Source: an uncultured Flavobacteriaceae bacterium
GTDB lineage: Bacteria > Bacteroidota > Bacteroidia > Flavobacteriales > Flavobacteriaceae
Assembly: GCA_947498845.1 (NCBI GenBank)
Contig: CANMLX010000017.1
Location: 22,340 to 86,339 of the forward strand
Direction of reading: 5' to 3'
Length of the DNA stretch: 64,000 nucleotides
Below are positions 37,725 to 46,099 of this stretch, in pieces. The translations under genes were made by a program, and so were the position numbers. The notes beneath the pieces were generated by a model. That model did no database searches. It saw only the letters and a list, made by a program, of their open reading frames with translations, and had not been told where the DNA came from. Numbering within the stretch: the stretch's first letter is position 1; every line of letters starts with the position of its first letter.

Positions 37725-38789
37725 ATGAAGAAACATAACTTTAGTGCAGGACCATGTGTATTACCTCAGGAAGTATTTAAAAAAGCTTCAGAAGCCGTTA
37801 TAGAACTGGACAACAGCGGTTTATCCCTAATAGAAATATCCCACAGAAGTAAAGCTTTTGTTGATATTATGGAAAAAGCAAGAGCTTTAGCTTTAGAATT
37901 ACTTGGTTTGGAAGGTAAGGGTTATAAAGCTTTGTTTTTGCAAGGTGGAGCAAGTACTCAATTTTTAATGGTTGCACTAAATCTTTTAGAAAAAAGAGCC
38001 GGTTATCTAAACTCTGGTGCTTGGGCAACAAAGGCATTAAAAGAAGCTAAAATTTATGATGATATATATGAAGTAGCGTCATCAAAAAATGCCAATTTTA
38101 GTTATATCCCTAAAGGATATGATATTCCTGAAAATTACGATTACTTTCACTGTACATCAAATAATACCATTTCTGGTACTCAAATGAAAGCATTTCCAGA
38201 TTCACCAGTGCCAATGGTTTGCGACATGAGTAGTGATATTTTTTCACGAACAATAGATTTCTCGAAATTTGGTATTATTTATGCTGGTGCACAAAAAAAT
38301 ATGGGCCCAGCAGGAACAACATTAGTTGTTGTTAAAGAAGATATACTTGGTAAAGTATCTCGCAAAATTCCTTCAATGATGGATTACAAAATTCATATAG
38401 ACAAAGGAAGTATGTTTAATACTCCTCCCGTTTTTGCTGTTTATACATCTATGTTAACCTTAGAATGGTTAAAAAACAAAGGAGGTATTGCTGCTATAGA
38501 AGAAGAAAATGAAAAGAAAGCACGTTTAATGTATTCTGAAATAGACTTAAATCCGCTATTTAAAGGATTTGCAGCTAAAGAAGACCGCTCTATAATGAAT
38601 GCAACATTCACTTTAGAAAATGAAAATCTAAAAGATACATTTGAAACAATGCTTAAAGAAGCTAACATTAATGGTGTAAACGGACACAGAAGTGTTGGTG
38701 GCTACAGAGCTTCAATGTACAATGCATTGTCTATAGATAGTGTAAAAGCATTGGTAGAAGTGATGAGTGAATTAGAAAGTAAGGCTTAA
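37725..38789 (+). CDS. serC: Phosphoserine aminotransferase
   Basis: PLP enzyme of serine synthesis, converting 3-phosphohydroxypyruvate to phosphoserine. The start is ATG at 37725, giving 354 residues beginning MKKHNFSAGPCVLPQEVFKKA. A longer frame opening at 37626 would overlap the preceding gene and add 33 residues absent from the family, so it was not used. The PLP lysine is in GIIYAGAQKNMGPAGTT. The C-terminus NGHRSVGGYRASMYNALSIDSVKALVEVM matches the family. It is followed by serA after an inverted-repeat spacer. Confidence 0.96.
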   Translation: MKKHNFSAGPCVLPQEVFKKASEAVIELDNSGLSLIEISHRSKAFVDIMEKARALALELLGLEGKGYKALFLQGGASTQFLMVALNLLEKRAGYLNSGAWATKALKEAKIYDDIYEVASSKNANFSYIPKGYDIPENYDYFHCTSNNTISGTQMKAFPDSPVPMVCDMSSDIFSRTIDFSKFGIIYAGAQKNMGPAGTTLVVVKEDILGKVSRKIPSMMDYKIHIDKGSMFNTPPVFAVYTSMLTLEWLKNKGGIAAIEEENEKKARLMYSEIDLNPLFKGFAAKEDRSIMNATFTLENENLKDTFETMLKEANINGVNGHRSVGGYRASMYNALSIDSVKALVEVMSELESKA

Positions 38790-38794
38790 TTCCT

Positions 38795-38905
38795 TCCTCT
38801 ATCCTTCCCTAAGGGAAGGAGGTCTTTGGAACTCAAAAAAATAAAATAAATATTAATCTAAAAAACCCGTTAGTTCCCTTTCCTTTGGAAAGGGTTAGGG
38901 ATAGG
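38795..38905. repeat. Palindromic spacer pair between serC and serA
   Basis: CCTTCCCTAAGGGAAGG near 38813-38829 and CCCTTTCCTTTGGAAAGGG near 38877-38895 are each palindromic. Together with CTATCC and GGATAG outer parts they form a larger inverted repeat. Short GC-richer palindromes of this kind recur in other gaps of the window (56810-56960). Function is unknown. Confidence 0.55.
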
Positions 38906-38908
38906 AAA

Positions 38909-39859
38909 ATGAAAGTATTAGCAAACGATGGTATTTCACAAAGTGGAATAGAGGCCTTGGAAAAAGGTGGATACGAAGTAATTACAACCACAGTAGCTCA
39001 AGAACAATTAATCGACTACATTAACGAAAATAATATTGTAGTATTATTAGTTCGAAGTGCCACTAAAGTGCGCAAAGATTTAATTGATGCTTGTCCTGAA
39101 TTAAAAATTATTGGACGTGGTGGCGTAGGCATGGACAATATTGATGTTGCGTATGCCAGAGAAAAGGGTCTTAGCGTTATTAATACACCTGCAGCATCAT
39201 CACATTCGGTAGCAGAGTTAGTATTTGGTCATTTATATGGTCTAGCACGTTTTTTACACAACTCTAATAGAGAAATGCCTCTTGAAGGTGATAGCAACTT
39301 TAAAGGTCTAAAAAAAGCCTATGCTAAAGGAACTGAATTAAAAGGTAAGACACTTGGTGTTTTAGGTTTTGGACGTATAGGTCAAGCTACTGCAAAAGTA
39401 GCTATAGGTGCAGGCATGAAAGTTATAGCTTTCGATCCTTTTTTAGAAAAAGCAAACTTAGAATTAGAGTTCTTTGATGGACAGACTGCTAATTTTGAAA
39501 TTGAAACTATTTCTAAAGAAGACGTATTAAAGCAATCAGATTTTATAACATTACATGTTCCTGCTCAAAAAGACTATGTAATAGACGACGCCGAATTTAA
39601 CATGATGAAAGATGGTGTTATTTTAGCTAATGCTGCTCGCGGTGGTGTAGTTAATGAAGTAGCACTTGTAAAAGCCATAGAAAGTGGTAAAGTAGCTAGA
39701 GCTGCACTAGATGTTTTTGAAAAAGAACCTAAACCAGAAATGCAATTATTAATGAATTCGGCATTATCATTAACACCACATACAGGTGCAGCAACTAACG
39801 AAGCACAAGATAGAATTGGTTTAGAATTAGCATCGCAAATCATAACTATTCTAGGTTAA
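38909..39859 (+). CDS. serA: D-3-phosphoglycerate dehydrogenase
   Basis: First enzyme of serine synthesis. The start is ATG at 38909 (MKVLANDGISQSGIEALEKGG), giving 316 residues; an upstream ATG at 38885 lies in the spacer repeat and is not supported. The Rossmann motif is KTLGVLGFGRIGQATAKVA. The catalytic Arg, Glu and His lie in NAARGGVVNE, LDVFEKEPKPE and SLTPHTGAATNEAQ. No C-terminal ACT or ASB domain follows, so feedback inhibition by serine through ACT is unlikely. SerA enzymes can also reduce 2-oxoglutarate to D-2-hydroxyglutarate. Confidence 0.94.
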   Translation: MKVLANDGISQSGIEALEKGGYEVITTTVAQEQLIDYINENNIVVLLVRSATKVRKDLIDACPELKIIGRGGVGMDNIDVAYAREKGLSVINTPAASSHSVAELVFGHLYGLARFLHNSNREMPLEGDSNFKGLKKAYAKGTELKGKTLGVLGFGRIGQATAKVAIGAGMKVIAFDPFLEKANLELEFFDGQTANFEIETISKEDVLKQSDFITLHVPAQKDYVIDDAEFNMMKDGVILANAARGGVVNEVALVKAIESGKVARAALDVFEKEPKPEMQLLMNSALSLTPHTGAATNEAQDRIGLELASQIITILG

Positions 39860-39938
39860 AATCCAGAGCTAACTATTTACAAAAAATAGCTTGCTAGGTT
39901 CATTTTTAATGTAATATGTGACCTAAAGAACATAATAG

Positions 39939-39970
39939 AGTCCTAATAATAGATATTAGGACTTTTTTTG
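39939..39970 (+). terminator. Terminator of serA
   Basis: AGTCCTAATA and TATTAGGACT pair exactly around a 5-nt loop and are followed by a T-run. Confidence 0.88.
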
Positions 39971-40015
39971 TACCTTGAAATCAATATTACTAACCCTTTA
40001 TAATTAAAAATAATC

Positions 40016-40657
40016 ATGGCAGGAATTTTAGACTTATTAAACAGTGACTTAGGAAAAACAATTATCAATGGTGTCGCTGGACAAACTGGTCAGGACGAAA
40101 GTAAAACTGGAGGTGTTTTATCTATGGCATTACCAGTATTAATGCAAGCAATGAAGCGTAATGCTTCAACACCAGAAGGAGCCCAAGGCCTACTAGGTGC
40201 ATTAAGCGGAGGTAAACACGATGGTAGTATCCTTGATAATCTAGGAGGGCTTTTTAGTGGTGGTGTAGATGATAATGTATTAAATGATGGTGGTAAAATA
40301 CTTGGTCATGTATTAGGAAATAAACAACAAAATGTACAAAATGCATTAAGTCAAAAATCAGGAATGGATGCTGGCGCTATTGGAAATATATTAAAAGTAG
40401 CAGCTCCTATCTTAATGGGAGTATTAGGAAAACAATCCAGACAACAAAATGTAACTGATTCTAATGGCATTGGTGGCTTATTAGGAGGTTTACTTGGCGG
40501 AAACTCTCCTCAACAAGAACAAAGTTTCTTAGAATCTATCTTAGATGCAGATGGAGATGGCAGCGTTATTGATGACGTAGCAGGTATGGTATTAGGAGGT
40601 AATAAGAAAAAAGGAGGCCTTGGAGGCTTACTAGGAGGACTTTTTGGAGGAAAATAA
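40016..40657 (+). CDS. DUF937-family protein
   Basis: A conserved protein of unknown function. The 213 residues begin MAGILDLLNSDLGKTIINGVAGQTGQDESKTGGVL, the DUF937 signature, with a second related segment at about 85-125 (NDGGKILGHVLGNKQQNVQNALSQKSG). The C-terminal third is very rich in Gly and Leu (GGLLGGLLGG, GGLGGLLGGLFGGK) and contains an acidic loop DADGDGSVIDD resembling a calcium-binding loop. There is no signal peptide. It follows serA after a terminator and ends in its own perfect hairpin. Confidence 0.85.
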   Translation: MAGILDLLNSDLGKTIINGVAGQTGQDESKTGGVLSMALPVLMQAMKRNASTPEGAQGLLGALSGGKHDGSILDNLGGLFSGGVDDNVLNDGGKILGHVLGNKQQNVQNALSQKSGMDAGAIGNILKVAAPILMGVLGKQSRQQNVTDSNGIGGLLGGLLGGNSPQQEQSFLESILDADGDGSVIDDVAGMVLGGNKKKGGLGGLLGGLFGGK

Positions 40658-40680
40658 TCCTTATTCTTTATTATAAATTT

Positions 40681-40710
40681 AAAATGCCAAACGAATTCGT
40701 TTGGCATTTT
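40681..40710. terminator. Terminator of the DUF937 gene, perfect 30-bp palindrome
   Basis: AAAATGCCAAACGAA and TTCGTTTGGCATTTT are exact complements, followed by further T residues. Confidence 0.9.
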
Positions 40711-40741
40711 TTGTTAAAAGCATCTAAAAAACAACTACTTA

Positions 40742-40901
40742 TACCAATTCCCAAATGAATTTACTGAGTTAAAAAGTGCCTTTTGAAATTCTATTTCAAC
40801 ATAAAAAAGAACCGTAACTACAGCTATGCTTATTTTTTCTGTATCATATAATTCCAAAATTCATCATTTTACTTTACAGTAAATTTATTTAAGAATTGGT
40901 A
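40742..40901. mobile_element. Foldback element FB-1, copy 2 (160 bp), inverted, flanked by TTA
   Basis: This copy is in the opposite orientation to the other two and aligns along its length with their reverse complement. It is flanked by direct TTA triplets at 40739-40741 and 40902-40904. The remaining 40905-41172 stretch shows only a small ACCTG/CAGGT hairpin near 41120-41141 and no gene. Confidence 0.85.
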
Positions 40902-41172
40902 TTACATATTTTTTTCATTATATTTTAATTTAAAATACCTGTACACTCAATGAAAAAAGCAGTTAACTCATTGTTTGTTTTTCAACACGCTAAGTACCCC
41001 TAATTTTGAGACATCAACCATAGAAGTATGAAATGAGCCAGAAAACTTAAATTGCAATACCTATCAAAATGTTTAATGGCGAAACCATTAATTTAAATAA
41101 AACACTAGATGAATAATTACACCTGCCAGACGGAAACAGGTCTTACCTCCATAAAAAATAAAATTTAAACAG

Positions 41173-41619
41173 ATGAAAAACAGTATAACATTTTTATTTA
41201 TTACCATTACTAGTTTATTTGTTTTTAATTGTAATACACAAAAACAAACCACTTCAAAAAAAGATGAACGTGTAGAAAATATTAAGCAAAATGACACAGT
41301 AAAAATTGCGAACGAGGAATTAGAATACGAAATTACAATCATTGATCCTGGTTTTGTTACTTGGCTATTAGCTACAGCAAAACCAGAAGGCTATTATTCG
41401 CAGAGTTTCATGGAGAACAGAAACATCATTTATGTTACCGAATGGAATCAGCGCGTAATGCAACCACAACGTTTTGATCCTAATTTATACGAGCTTAGTA
41501 TTAATTATGAAAGAGGAATTAACTATGGTTATGATGTAAACTATAAATTATATAATTATTTTATCTACTTTCAAATAAGATACAATCAAAGATTAGGGCC
41601 TTTTTTACCCCGAATTTAA
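41173..41619 (+). CDS. DUF6146-family lipoprotein
   Basis: Small conserved flavobacterial lipoprotein of unknown function. The 148 residues start with a lipoprotein signal ending LFVFNCNTQK. The mature part has ELEYEITIIDPGFVTWLLATAKPEGYYSQSFMENRNIIYVTEWNQRVMQPQRF and ends with Tyr-rich NYERGINYGYDVNYKLYNYFIYFQIRYNQRLG. These blocks match what I recall of DUF6146. It is followed closely by the DUF6787 gene, and the two often occur together. Confidence 0.75.
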   Translation: MKNSITFLFITITSLFVFNCNTQKQTTSKKDERVENIKQNDTVKIANEELEYEITIIDPGFVTWLLATAKPEGYYSQSFMENRNIIYVTEWNQRVMQPQRFDPNLYELSINYERGINYGYDVNYKLYNYFIYFQIRYNQRLGPFLPRI

Positions 41620-41629
41620 ATGCTTTAGT

Positions 41630-41637
41630 TACTTTTG
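41630..41637 (+). promoter_or_regulatory. Candidate -7 element for the DUF6787 gene
   Basis: TACTTTTG fits TAnnTTTG and lies 19 bp before the GTG start chosen at 41656. It overlaps an alternative TTG start at 41635, arguing against that start. Confidence 0.4.
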
Positions 41638-41655
41638 CAATCAAAAATTTTGATT

Positions 41656-42150
41656 GTGAAACGATTTAAGGAAAACTGGGAAATCACCCAAAACTGGCAA
41701 CTTATCTTTCCTGTATTAGGTTTAGTTGGCTTAGGCTTTTCGTCATACAGGTTAGTAGCTTTAGTCTTAAAACACCATCACATTAGTTTATACATTGTAT
41801 TTAGCCTCGTTATATTTTTTGTGCTTTTAAAGTTTGTTTTAAAAATTTTTAATCGTTTACAAAAAAAATGGAACGTAAAACATCGATGGGAAATGATAAC
41901 TATATTCCTTGTATTCGCTATTACTGGATCTTCTTCTGTTTTTATTAGTAGACCTTTAATCAAATTAATGGGGGTTACCCAAGAAAACTTATCTCCAATA
42001 GTATATTGGGTGTTATATATTTTACTTGGGTTTATTTTTTATCAAATATTACTTGTAATTTTAGGTTGGTTATTTGGACAAAAAAAGTTTTTCTGGGACT
42101 TTGAAAAGAAAATGCTGCAAAGATTTGGCTTATTTAAAACAAAAAAGTAA
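41656..42150 (+). CDS. DUF6787-family membrane protein
   Basis: Small integral membrane protein. From the GTG at 41656 the 164 residues begin KRFKENWEITQNWQLIFPVLGLVG. Hydrophobic segments follow (LIFPVLGLVGLGFSSYRLVALVL, ISLYIVFSLVIFFVLLKFVL, WEMITIFLVFAITGSSSVFISRPLI, PIVYWVLYILLGFIFYQILLVILGWLFG). The middle ITxxLVFAITGSSSVFISRP segment is the recognisable core of the family. The C-terminus is basic and cytoplasmic. The GTG is preferred over an upstream TTG because a -7-like element overlaps the latter. Confidence 0.75.
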   Translation: MKRFKENWEITQNWQLIFPVLGLVGLGFSSYRLVALVLKHHHISLYIVFSLVIFFVLLKFVLKIFNRLQKKWNVKHRWEMITIFLVFAITGSSSVFISRPLIKLMGVTQENLSPIVYWVLYILLGFIFYQILLVILGWLFGQKKFFWDFEKKMLQRFGLFKTKK

Positions 42151-42182
42151 TAATTCATAGGCTTTTATAGTTTGGTATAGTA

Positions 42183-42190
42183 TATCTTTG
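42183..42190 (+). promoter_or_regulatory. Candidate -7 element for the 42199 gene
   Basis: TATCTTTG matches TAnnTTTG and is followed 8 bp later by the start codon, which would give a nearly leaderless transcript. The -33 box is unclear. Confidence 0.35.
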
Positions 42191-42198
42191 CATTTTTA

Positions 42199-42543
42199 AT
42201 GAAACATTTTTTCATAAAAATATCATCTCTCTTCTTTTTAACACTATTATTATCCAGTAATATTGTTAACCTACATGTCTATTTTCATAATCAAATTCAA
42301 GAATTAGAGCAATGTCAAAATCATGATGATGAACAACATTCAGATGACGTTCCTTGTGATTTGTGTGTGATTGCTTTTAATCTTAATAATTTAGACTTTA
42401 ACAATACTTCAGGGGTTTCATTTGAAAGTTTAATACCAACGCAACAACACATTCAAAAAAAAATATTAGGCTTTGTTGCATCACTTCACAACCAATTTCA
42501 TTTTAATAAAAATAGAAATAAAGCGCCCCCTCATCTAGTTTAA
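42199..42543 (+). CDS. Small exported His/Cys-containing protein (114 aa) upstream of a TonB receptor
   Basis: I recognise no named family. The 114 residues start with a signal or anchor helix (HFFIKISSLFFLTLLLSSNIVNLHVYFHN). An acidic, His-containing segment CQNHDDEQHSDDVPCDLC follows, with three Cys and several His/Asp that could bind a metal. A C-terminal half with FNLNNLDFNN and HNQFHFNKNRN completes it. Its place 49 bp before a TonB-dependent receptor suggests a metal-related accessory. The composition resembles small metal-sensing or metal-trafficking proteins, but that is inference. Confidence 0.6.
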   Translation: MKHFFIKISSLFFLTLLLSSNIVNLHVYFHNQIQELEQCQNHDDEQHSDDVPCDLCVIAFNLNNLDFNNTSGVSFESLIPTQQHIQKKILGFVASLHNQFHFNKNRNKAPPHLV

Positions 42544-42592
42544 TACTTCAAAAAACAATTAGTAAATAAATTAGTAATCAAGGTATTTATAA

Positions 42593-44995
42593 ATGAAAAA
42601 TATCTTTCTAATCTTATTTATACTACTATCTAGTTTTAATCACGGTCAACAATGCAATAGTATTTTTATTGGTGAAGTCTCAGACTTTCACAATAAAGCA
42701 CCTTTAGAAAAGGCGACTATAAAACTTATTGGTACAAATAAGATAACCATATCGGACAAAAAGGGAAAGTTCACGTTTAAAGGTTTATGTAATGGTAACT
42801 ATGCTATTGAGGTATCTCATTTAGGGTGTGAAACCGAAACATTAAAAATAGCTATTAACGGAAACACATTTAAAGCTATAAGCTTAGAACATCATATAGA
42901 AGAGCTAGATGCTGTTGCTGTAAAGTCTAATACTGTAAAAAAAACAACAGCCACAGCACAAGAAACTATTCTTAAGTCTAAAACATTAGTACGCTATTCA
43001 AACTCAAGTATAGGAGATGCTTTAAAGGAAGTTCCTGGTGTATCTTCAATCAATACTGGTAACGCCATTGTAAAGCCAATTATTAATGGTTTGCATAGCA
43101 GTCGTATTTTAATACTTAATAATAATGTAAGACTTCAAGATCAAGAATGGGGTATAGAACATGCGCCTAATATTGATATTAACAGTGCTAACCAAATTTC
43201 GGTTATAAAAGGCTCTGGGGCTTTAGCTTATGGTGGTGATGCTATAGGAGGCGTTATTGTTGTTAAACCTAGTAGAATTATTCGCAAGGATACACTCTTT
43301 GGAAGAACCATAGTTGGAGGGCAAACTAATGGTAAAGGTTATAATATATCTTCATCACTTAACAAAAATTACGAATCGGGATGGTATGGTACTATACAAG
43401 GCTCGTTTCGCCAAAACGGTGATTTTAAAGCTTCCGATTACAATTTAACTAACACAGGTGCTAAATCTACTGGTATTTCGGCAAGATTTGGTAAAAAGAA
43501 CTTTAAATCTGGGGTTGAATTATTTTACAGTTATGTAGATAATGAAATAGGAATTCTAAGATCTGCACATATTGGTAATATCGTAGATTTGGCAAATTCA
43601 ATAAACGCACCATTACCAAATGTTATAAATAATTTTAGTTACAACATTAACAACCCAAAACAAGATGTGACACATCACCTCTTTAAAGCGTCTTATTACA
43701 AACGCATTAAAAACTTTGGTAAAGTAGATCTACAGTACGATTACCAAAATAATCATCGCTTTGAATTTGATATACGTCGAGGTGGCAGAAGTGTTAAACC
43801 TGCTATAGATTTAAAACTTCAAACACACACCATATCGGCAAATACCAAAATAGATAAGAACTTAGAACGTAAGTATAACTTTGGGATTTTAGCCAGACAT
43901 CAAGATCATTTTGCTAGTCCAGATACAGGAGTAAGGCGTTTAATACCAGATTACGATAAATACGAGTTTGGTGTTTATACAACTACAGAATGGACAATAA
44001 ACGATAATTTAATTGCAGATGCAGGGTTTCGATACGACTTTAGTCGAATTGATGCCTTAAAATTTTACCGAACTTCAGCTTGGGAAGATAGAAACTACGA
44101 TGTTCAATTTTCAAATCTTGTAATAGACGTTTTAAGAAACCAAGTGCTTACCAATCCTTCGTTTGATTTCCATAATATTTCTGGAGCAATAGGAATGAAG
44201 TATAATTTTAATTCCAATAATTACGTTCTGGGTAATTATAATCTTTCAAGTAGGGCTCCAAACCCTTCTGAATTGTTTAGTGATGGTGTCCACCATTCCG
44301 CAGCAAGATACGAAATTGGAGATCTTCGTATAGATAGTGAACGTTCGCATCGTATTTCTGGAACCTATAATCATTCTGGCTCAAAACTTAACCTTCAAGT
44401 AGAGGCTTATTATAACCTAATAAACAATTTTATCTACCTAGTTCCTAGCGCCGTAGGAATAAGACAAACAATAAGAGGGCCATTTCCTGAATGGGAGTAT
44501 ATACAAACCAATGCAAAGCTCTATGGTATAGATGTTAGTGCTAATTATCAAATAAACTCACATTGGAATACAAACCATAAATGGTCTTTTATAAAGGGAT
44601 ACGATATAAAGGCTAATTTACCTTTATTAGATATTCCTCCCTTTACAACTTCAAACATAATTAACTATACCAATTCTAAATGGTATCATTTTAAAACAAG
44701 TTTACAATCAGATTGGACGTTCGAACAAAATGAATTTCCAAAAGAATTTAATTACTCAGTACCCATTGCTAACGAAAATGATATTTATGTGGATCTTAGC
44801 CCACCCCCAGCCTATCATTTAATGCATTTACAGAGTGAAATAACACTACCAATATTTAAACAATCTCGTTTGAATATTCAGTTTAGTATAAACAATATTT
44901 TTAACACAAACTATAGAAATTATTTAAACCGTTTACGCTTTTTTGCCGACGATTTAGGCAGAAATATTAGGCTACAATTACAATTAAATTACTAA
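42593..44995 (+). CDS. TonB-dependent receptor with N-terminal carboxypeptidase-like domain
   Basis: Outer-membrane active transporter. The 800 residues have a signal peptide (IFLILFILLSSFNHGQ), a CarboxypepD_reg-like domain (PLEKATIKLIGTNKITISDKKGKFTFKG) and a plug (SIGDALKEVPGVSSINTGNAIVKPIINGLHSSRILILNNNVR to GALAYGGDAIGGVIVVKP). A 22-strand barrel follows with ANPSELFSDGVHHSAARYEIG-like segments and the C-terminal LGRNIRLQLQLNY. Conserved His-rich loops (HHSAARYE, RHQDHFASPD) recall ZnuD-type zinc receptors. No STN domain or adjacent sigma factor is present for this receptor. It is followed 17 bp later by a lipoprotein gene. Confidence 0.9.
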   Translation: MKNIFLILFILLSSFNHGQQCNSIFIGEVSDFHNKAPLEKATIKLIGTNKITISDKKGKFTFKGLCNGNYAIEVSHLGCETETLKIAINGNTFKAISLEHHIEELDAVAVKSNTVKKTTATAQETILKSKTLVRYSNSSIGDALKEVPGVSSINTGNAIVKPIINGLHSSRILILNNNVRLQDQEWGIEHAPNIDINSANQISVIKGSGALAYGGDAIGGVIVVKPSRIIRKDTLFGRTIVGGQTNGKGYNISSSLNKNYESGWYGTIQGSFRQNGDFKASDYNLTNTGAKSTGISARFGKKNFKSGVELFYSYVDNEIGILRSAHIGNIVDLANSINAPLPNVINNFSYNINNPKQDVTHHLFKASYYKRIKNFGKVDLQYDYQNNHRFEFDIRRGGRSVKPAIDLKLQTHTISANTKIDKNLERKYNFGILARHQDHFASPDTGVRRLIPDYDKYEFGVYTTTEWTINDNLIADAGFRYDFSRIDALKFYRTSAWEDRNYDVQFSNLVIDVLRNQVLTNPSFDFHNISGAIGMKYNFNSNNYVLGNYNLSSRAPNPSELFSDGVHHSAARYEIGDLRIDSERSHRISGTYNHSGSKLNLQVEAYYNLINNFIYLVPSAVGIRQTIRGPFPEWEYIQTNAKLYGIDVSANYQINSHWNTNHKWSFIKGYDIKANLPLLDIPPFTTSNIINYTNSKWYHFKTSLQSDWTFEQNEFPKEFNYSVPIANENDIYVDLSPPPAYHLMHLQSEITLPIFKQSRLNIQFSINNIFNTNYRNYLNRLRFFADDLGRNIRLQLQLNY

Positions 44996-45012
44996 TAATA
45001 AATTTTAAAACC

Positions 45013-45639
45013 ATGAAATCAATGATTAACGAACACAACAAATTAAATCGATTTAATCTGAGTAAAACAATTAAATCCTGTGCTATGGCAGTTATTGCTA
45101 TTGCTATGTTAGCATCATGTTCTAGCGACGATGATAAATCCTCTGACCCTGTTGAAGAAGAAGAAGCTATCACAAAATTAATTCTAACCTTCACAAACCA
45201 AACAGATGCTACAGATACTGTTGTATTAACTTGGGATGATGTAAACGAAGATGAAGTTATCGATGCTGGCGAGAAAACTGTTGAAGGTGAGTTCAACACA
45301 AGTCAAGTTTATAATGCTGTAATTGGATTATTTAATAAAGATGAAGATTTTCTTGATGAAGATATCTTAGCTAACCAAGCATCAATAGATGCCCACTTTT
45401 TTGTTTATGCTACCTCTCTAGATTTCACTATGGAAAGAGCCAGTGATGATAACGCTAGGTCTGATAAAAATAAGCTAGGAGTAAAAACTACTTGGACTGC
45501 TGGGGCAACTACTGGAACAGGAAGTATCTCTGCTAAACTTTTCCATGAATCTCCAACTGTTAGTGATAGTGACGGTTTTGGAACTGCAGCAGGAACAGAT
45601 ACCGATATTGATATTTCGTTTGATGTAGAAATACAATAA
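45013..45639 (+). CDS. Acidic lipoprotein downstream of the TonB receptor
   Basis: The 208-residue product has a lipobox ending IAMLASCSSDDDK. The mature protein is very acidic and beta-rich (AITKLILTFTNQTDATDTVVLTWDDVNEDEVIDAGEKTVEGEFN), ending with TDTDIDISFDVEIQ. A family often labelled 'type 1 periplasmic binding fold superfamily' in flavobacteria looks like this and accompanies ZnuD-like receptors. The Asp-rich repeats DVNEDEVIDAGE could bind calcium or another cation. The 24 residues before the hydrophobic core could instead be untranslated if an internal Met at 45085 is used. The gene is followed by a strong terminator. Confidence 0.75.
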   Translation: MKSMINEHNKLNRFNLSKTIKSCAMAVIAIAMLASCSSDDDKSSDPVEEEEAITKLILTFTNQTDATDTVVLTWDDVNEDEVIDAGEKTVEGEFNTSQVYNAVIGLFNKDEDFLDEDILANQASIDAHFFVYATSLDFTMERASDDNARSDKNKLGVKTTWTAGATTGTGSISAKLFHESPTVSDSDGFGTAAGTDTDIDISFDVEIQ

Positions 45640-45660
45640 ACACAAATTTTTCAATAAGAC

Positions 45661-45695
45661 AAAAATCCCTTTCAAAATTTGAAAGGGATTTTTTT
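45661..45695. terminator. Terminator of the TonB cassette
   Basis: 16-nt arms, an A-run plus TCCCTTTCAAA and its complement, pair around a single central A and are followed by extra T residues. Confidence 0.9.
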
Positions 45696-45723
45696 ACAAT
45701 AAAATTCTGGAATAAGAAGGTTA

Positions 45724-45884
45724 TACCAATTCTTAAATGAATATACTGTAAAGAAAAATGATGGATTTTGGAATTATACGAGACAGAAAAAATAAGCATA
45801 GCTGTAGTTATGGTTCTTTTTTATGTTGAAGATAGAATTTCAAAAGACACTTTTTAACTCAGTAAATTCATTTGGGAATTGGTA
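45724..45884. mobile_element. Foldback element FB-1, copy 3 (161 bp), flanked by TTA
   Basis: This copy is nearly identical to copy 1 in the same orientation; small differences include GTAGTTATGG for GTAGTTACGA in the centre. Direct TTA triplets occur at 45721-45723 and 45885-45887. The rest of the gap up to 46099 is AT-rich and holds nothing I can name apart from the presumed sigma-gene promoter region. Confidence 0.85.
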
Positions 45885-46099
45885 TTAAATTTCAATGCGT
45901 ATTGTAAAACAAAACGATTGTTATTGAAAATGTGTACTTTATAAAAATCAACTATTTTTAACTTAAAATTTGATTTTTAAATAATAAATGATAACATTGT
46001 AATATAAAAATGCAATAATTGCTATTAAAATATAGAATAATACCAAAATACTCATATTAAATTCATTAATAATCTATTCTTATAAATTACTTTAACTTA

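Noticed and set aside
38885..38908. Upstream ATG for serA
   Set aside because: It lies in a palindromic spacer repeat; the family N-terminus MKVLANDG begins at 38909.
40905..41172. Decayed insertion sequence end downstream of foldback copy 2
   Set aside because: Some phrases looked IS-like, but no transposase motif or terminal repeat could be recovered.
41635..41655. TTG start for the DUF6787 gene
   Set aside because: It overlaps a -7-like TACTTTTG; the GTG at 41656 gives the family-like N-terminus.
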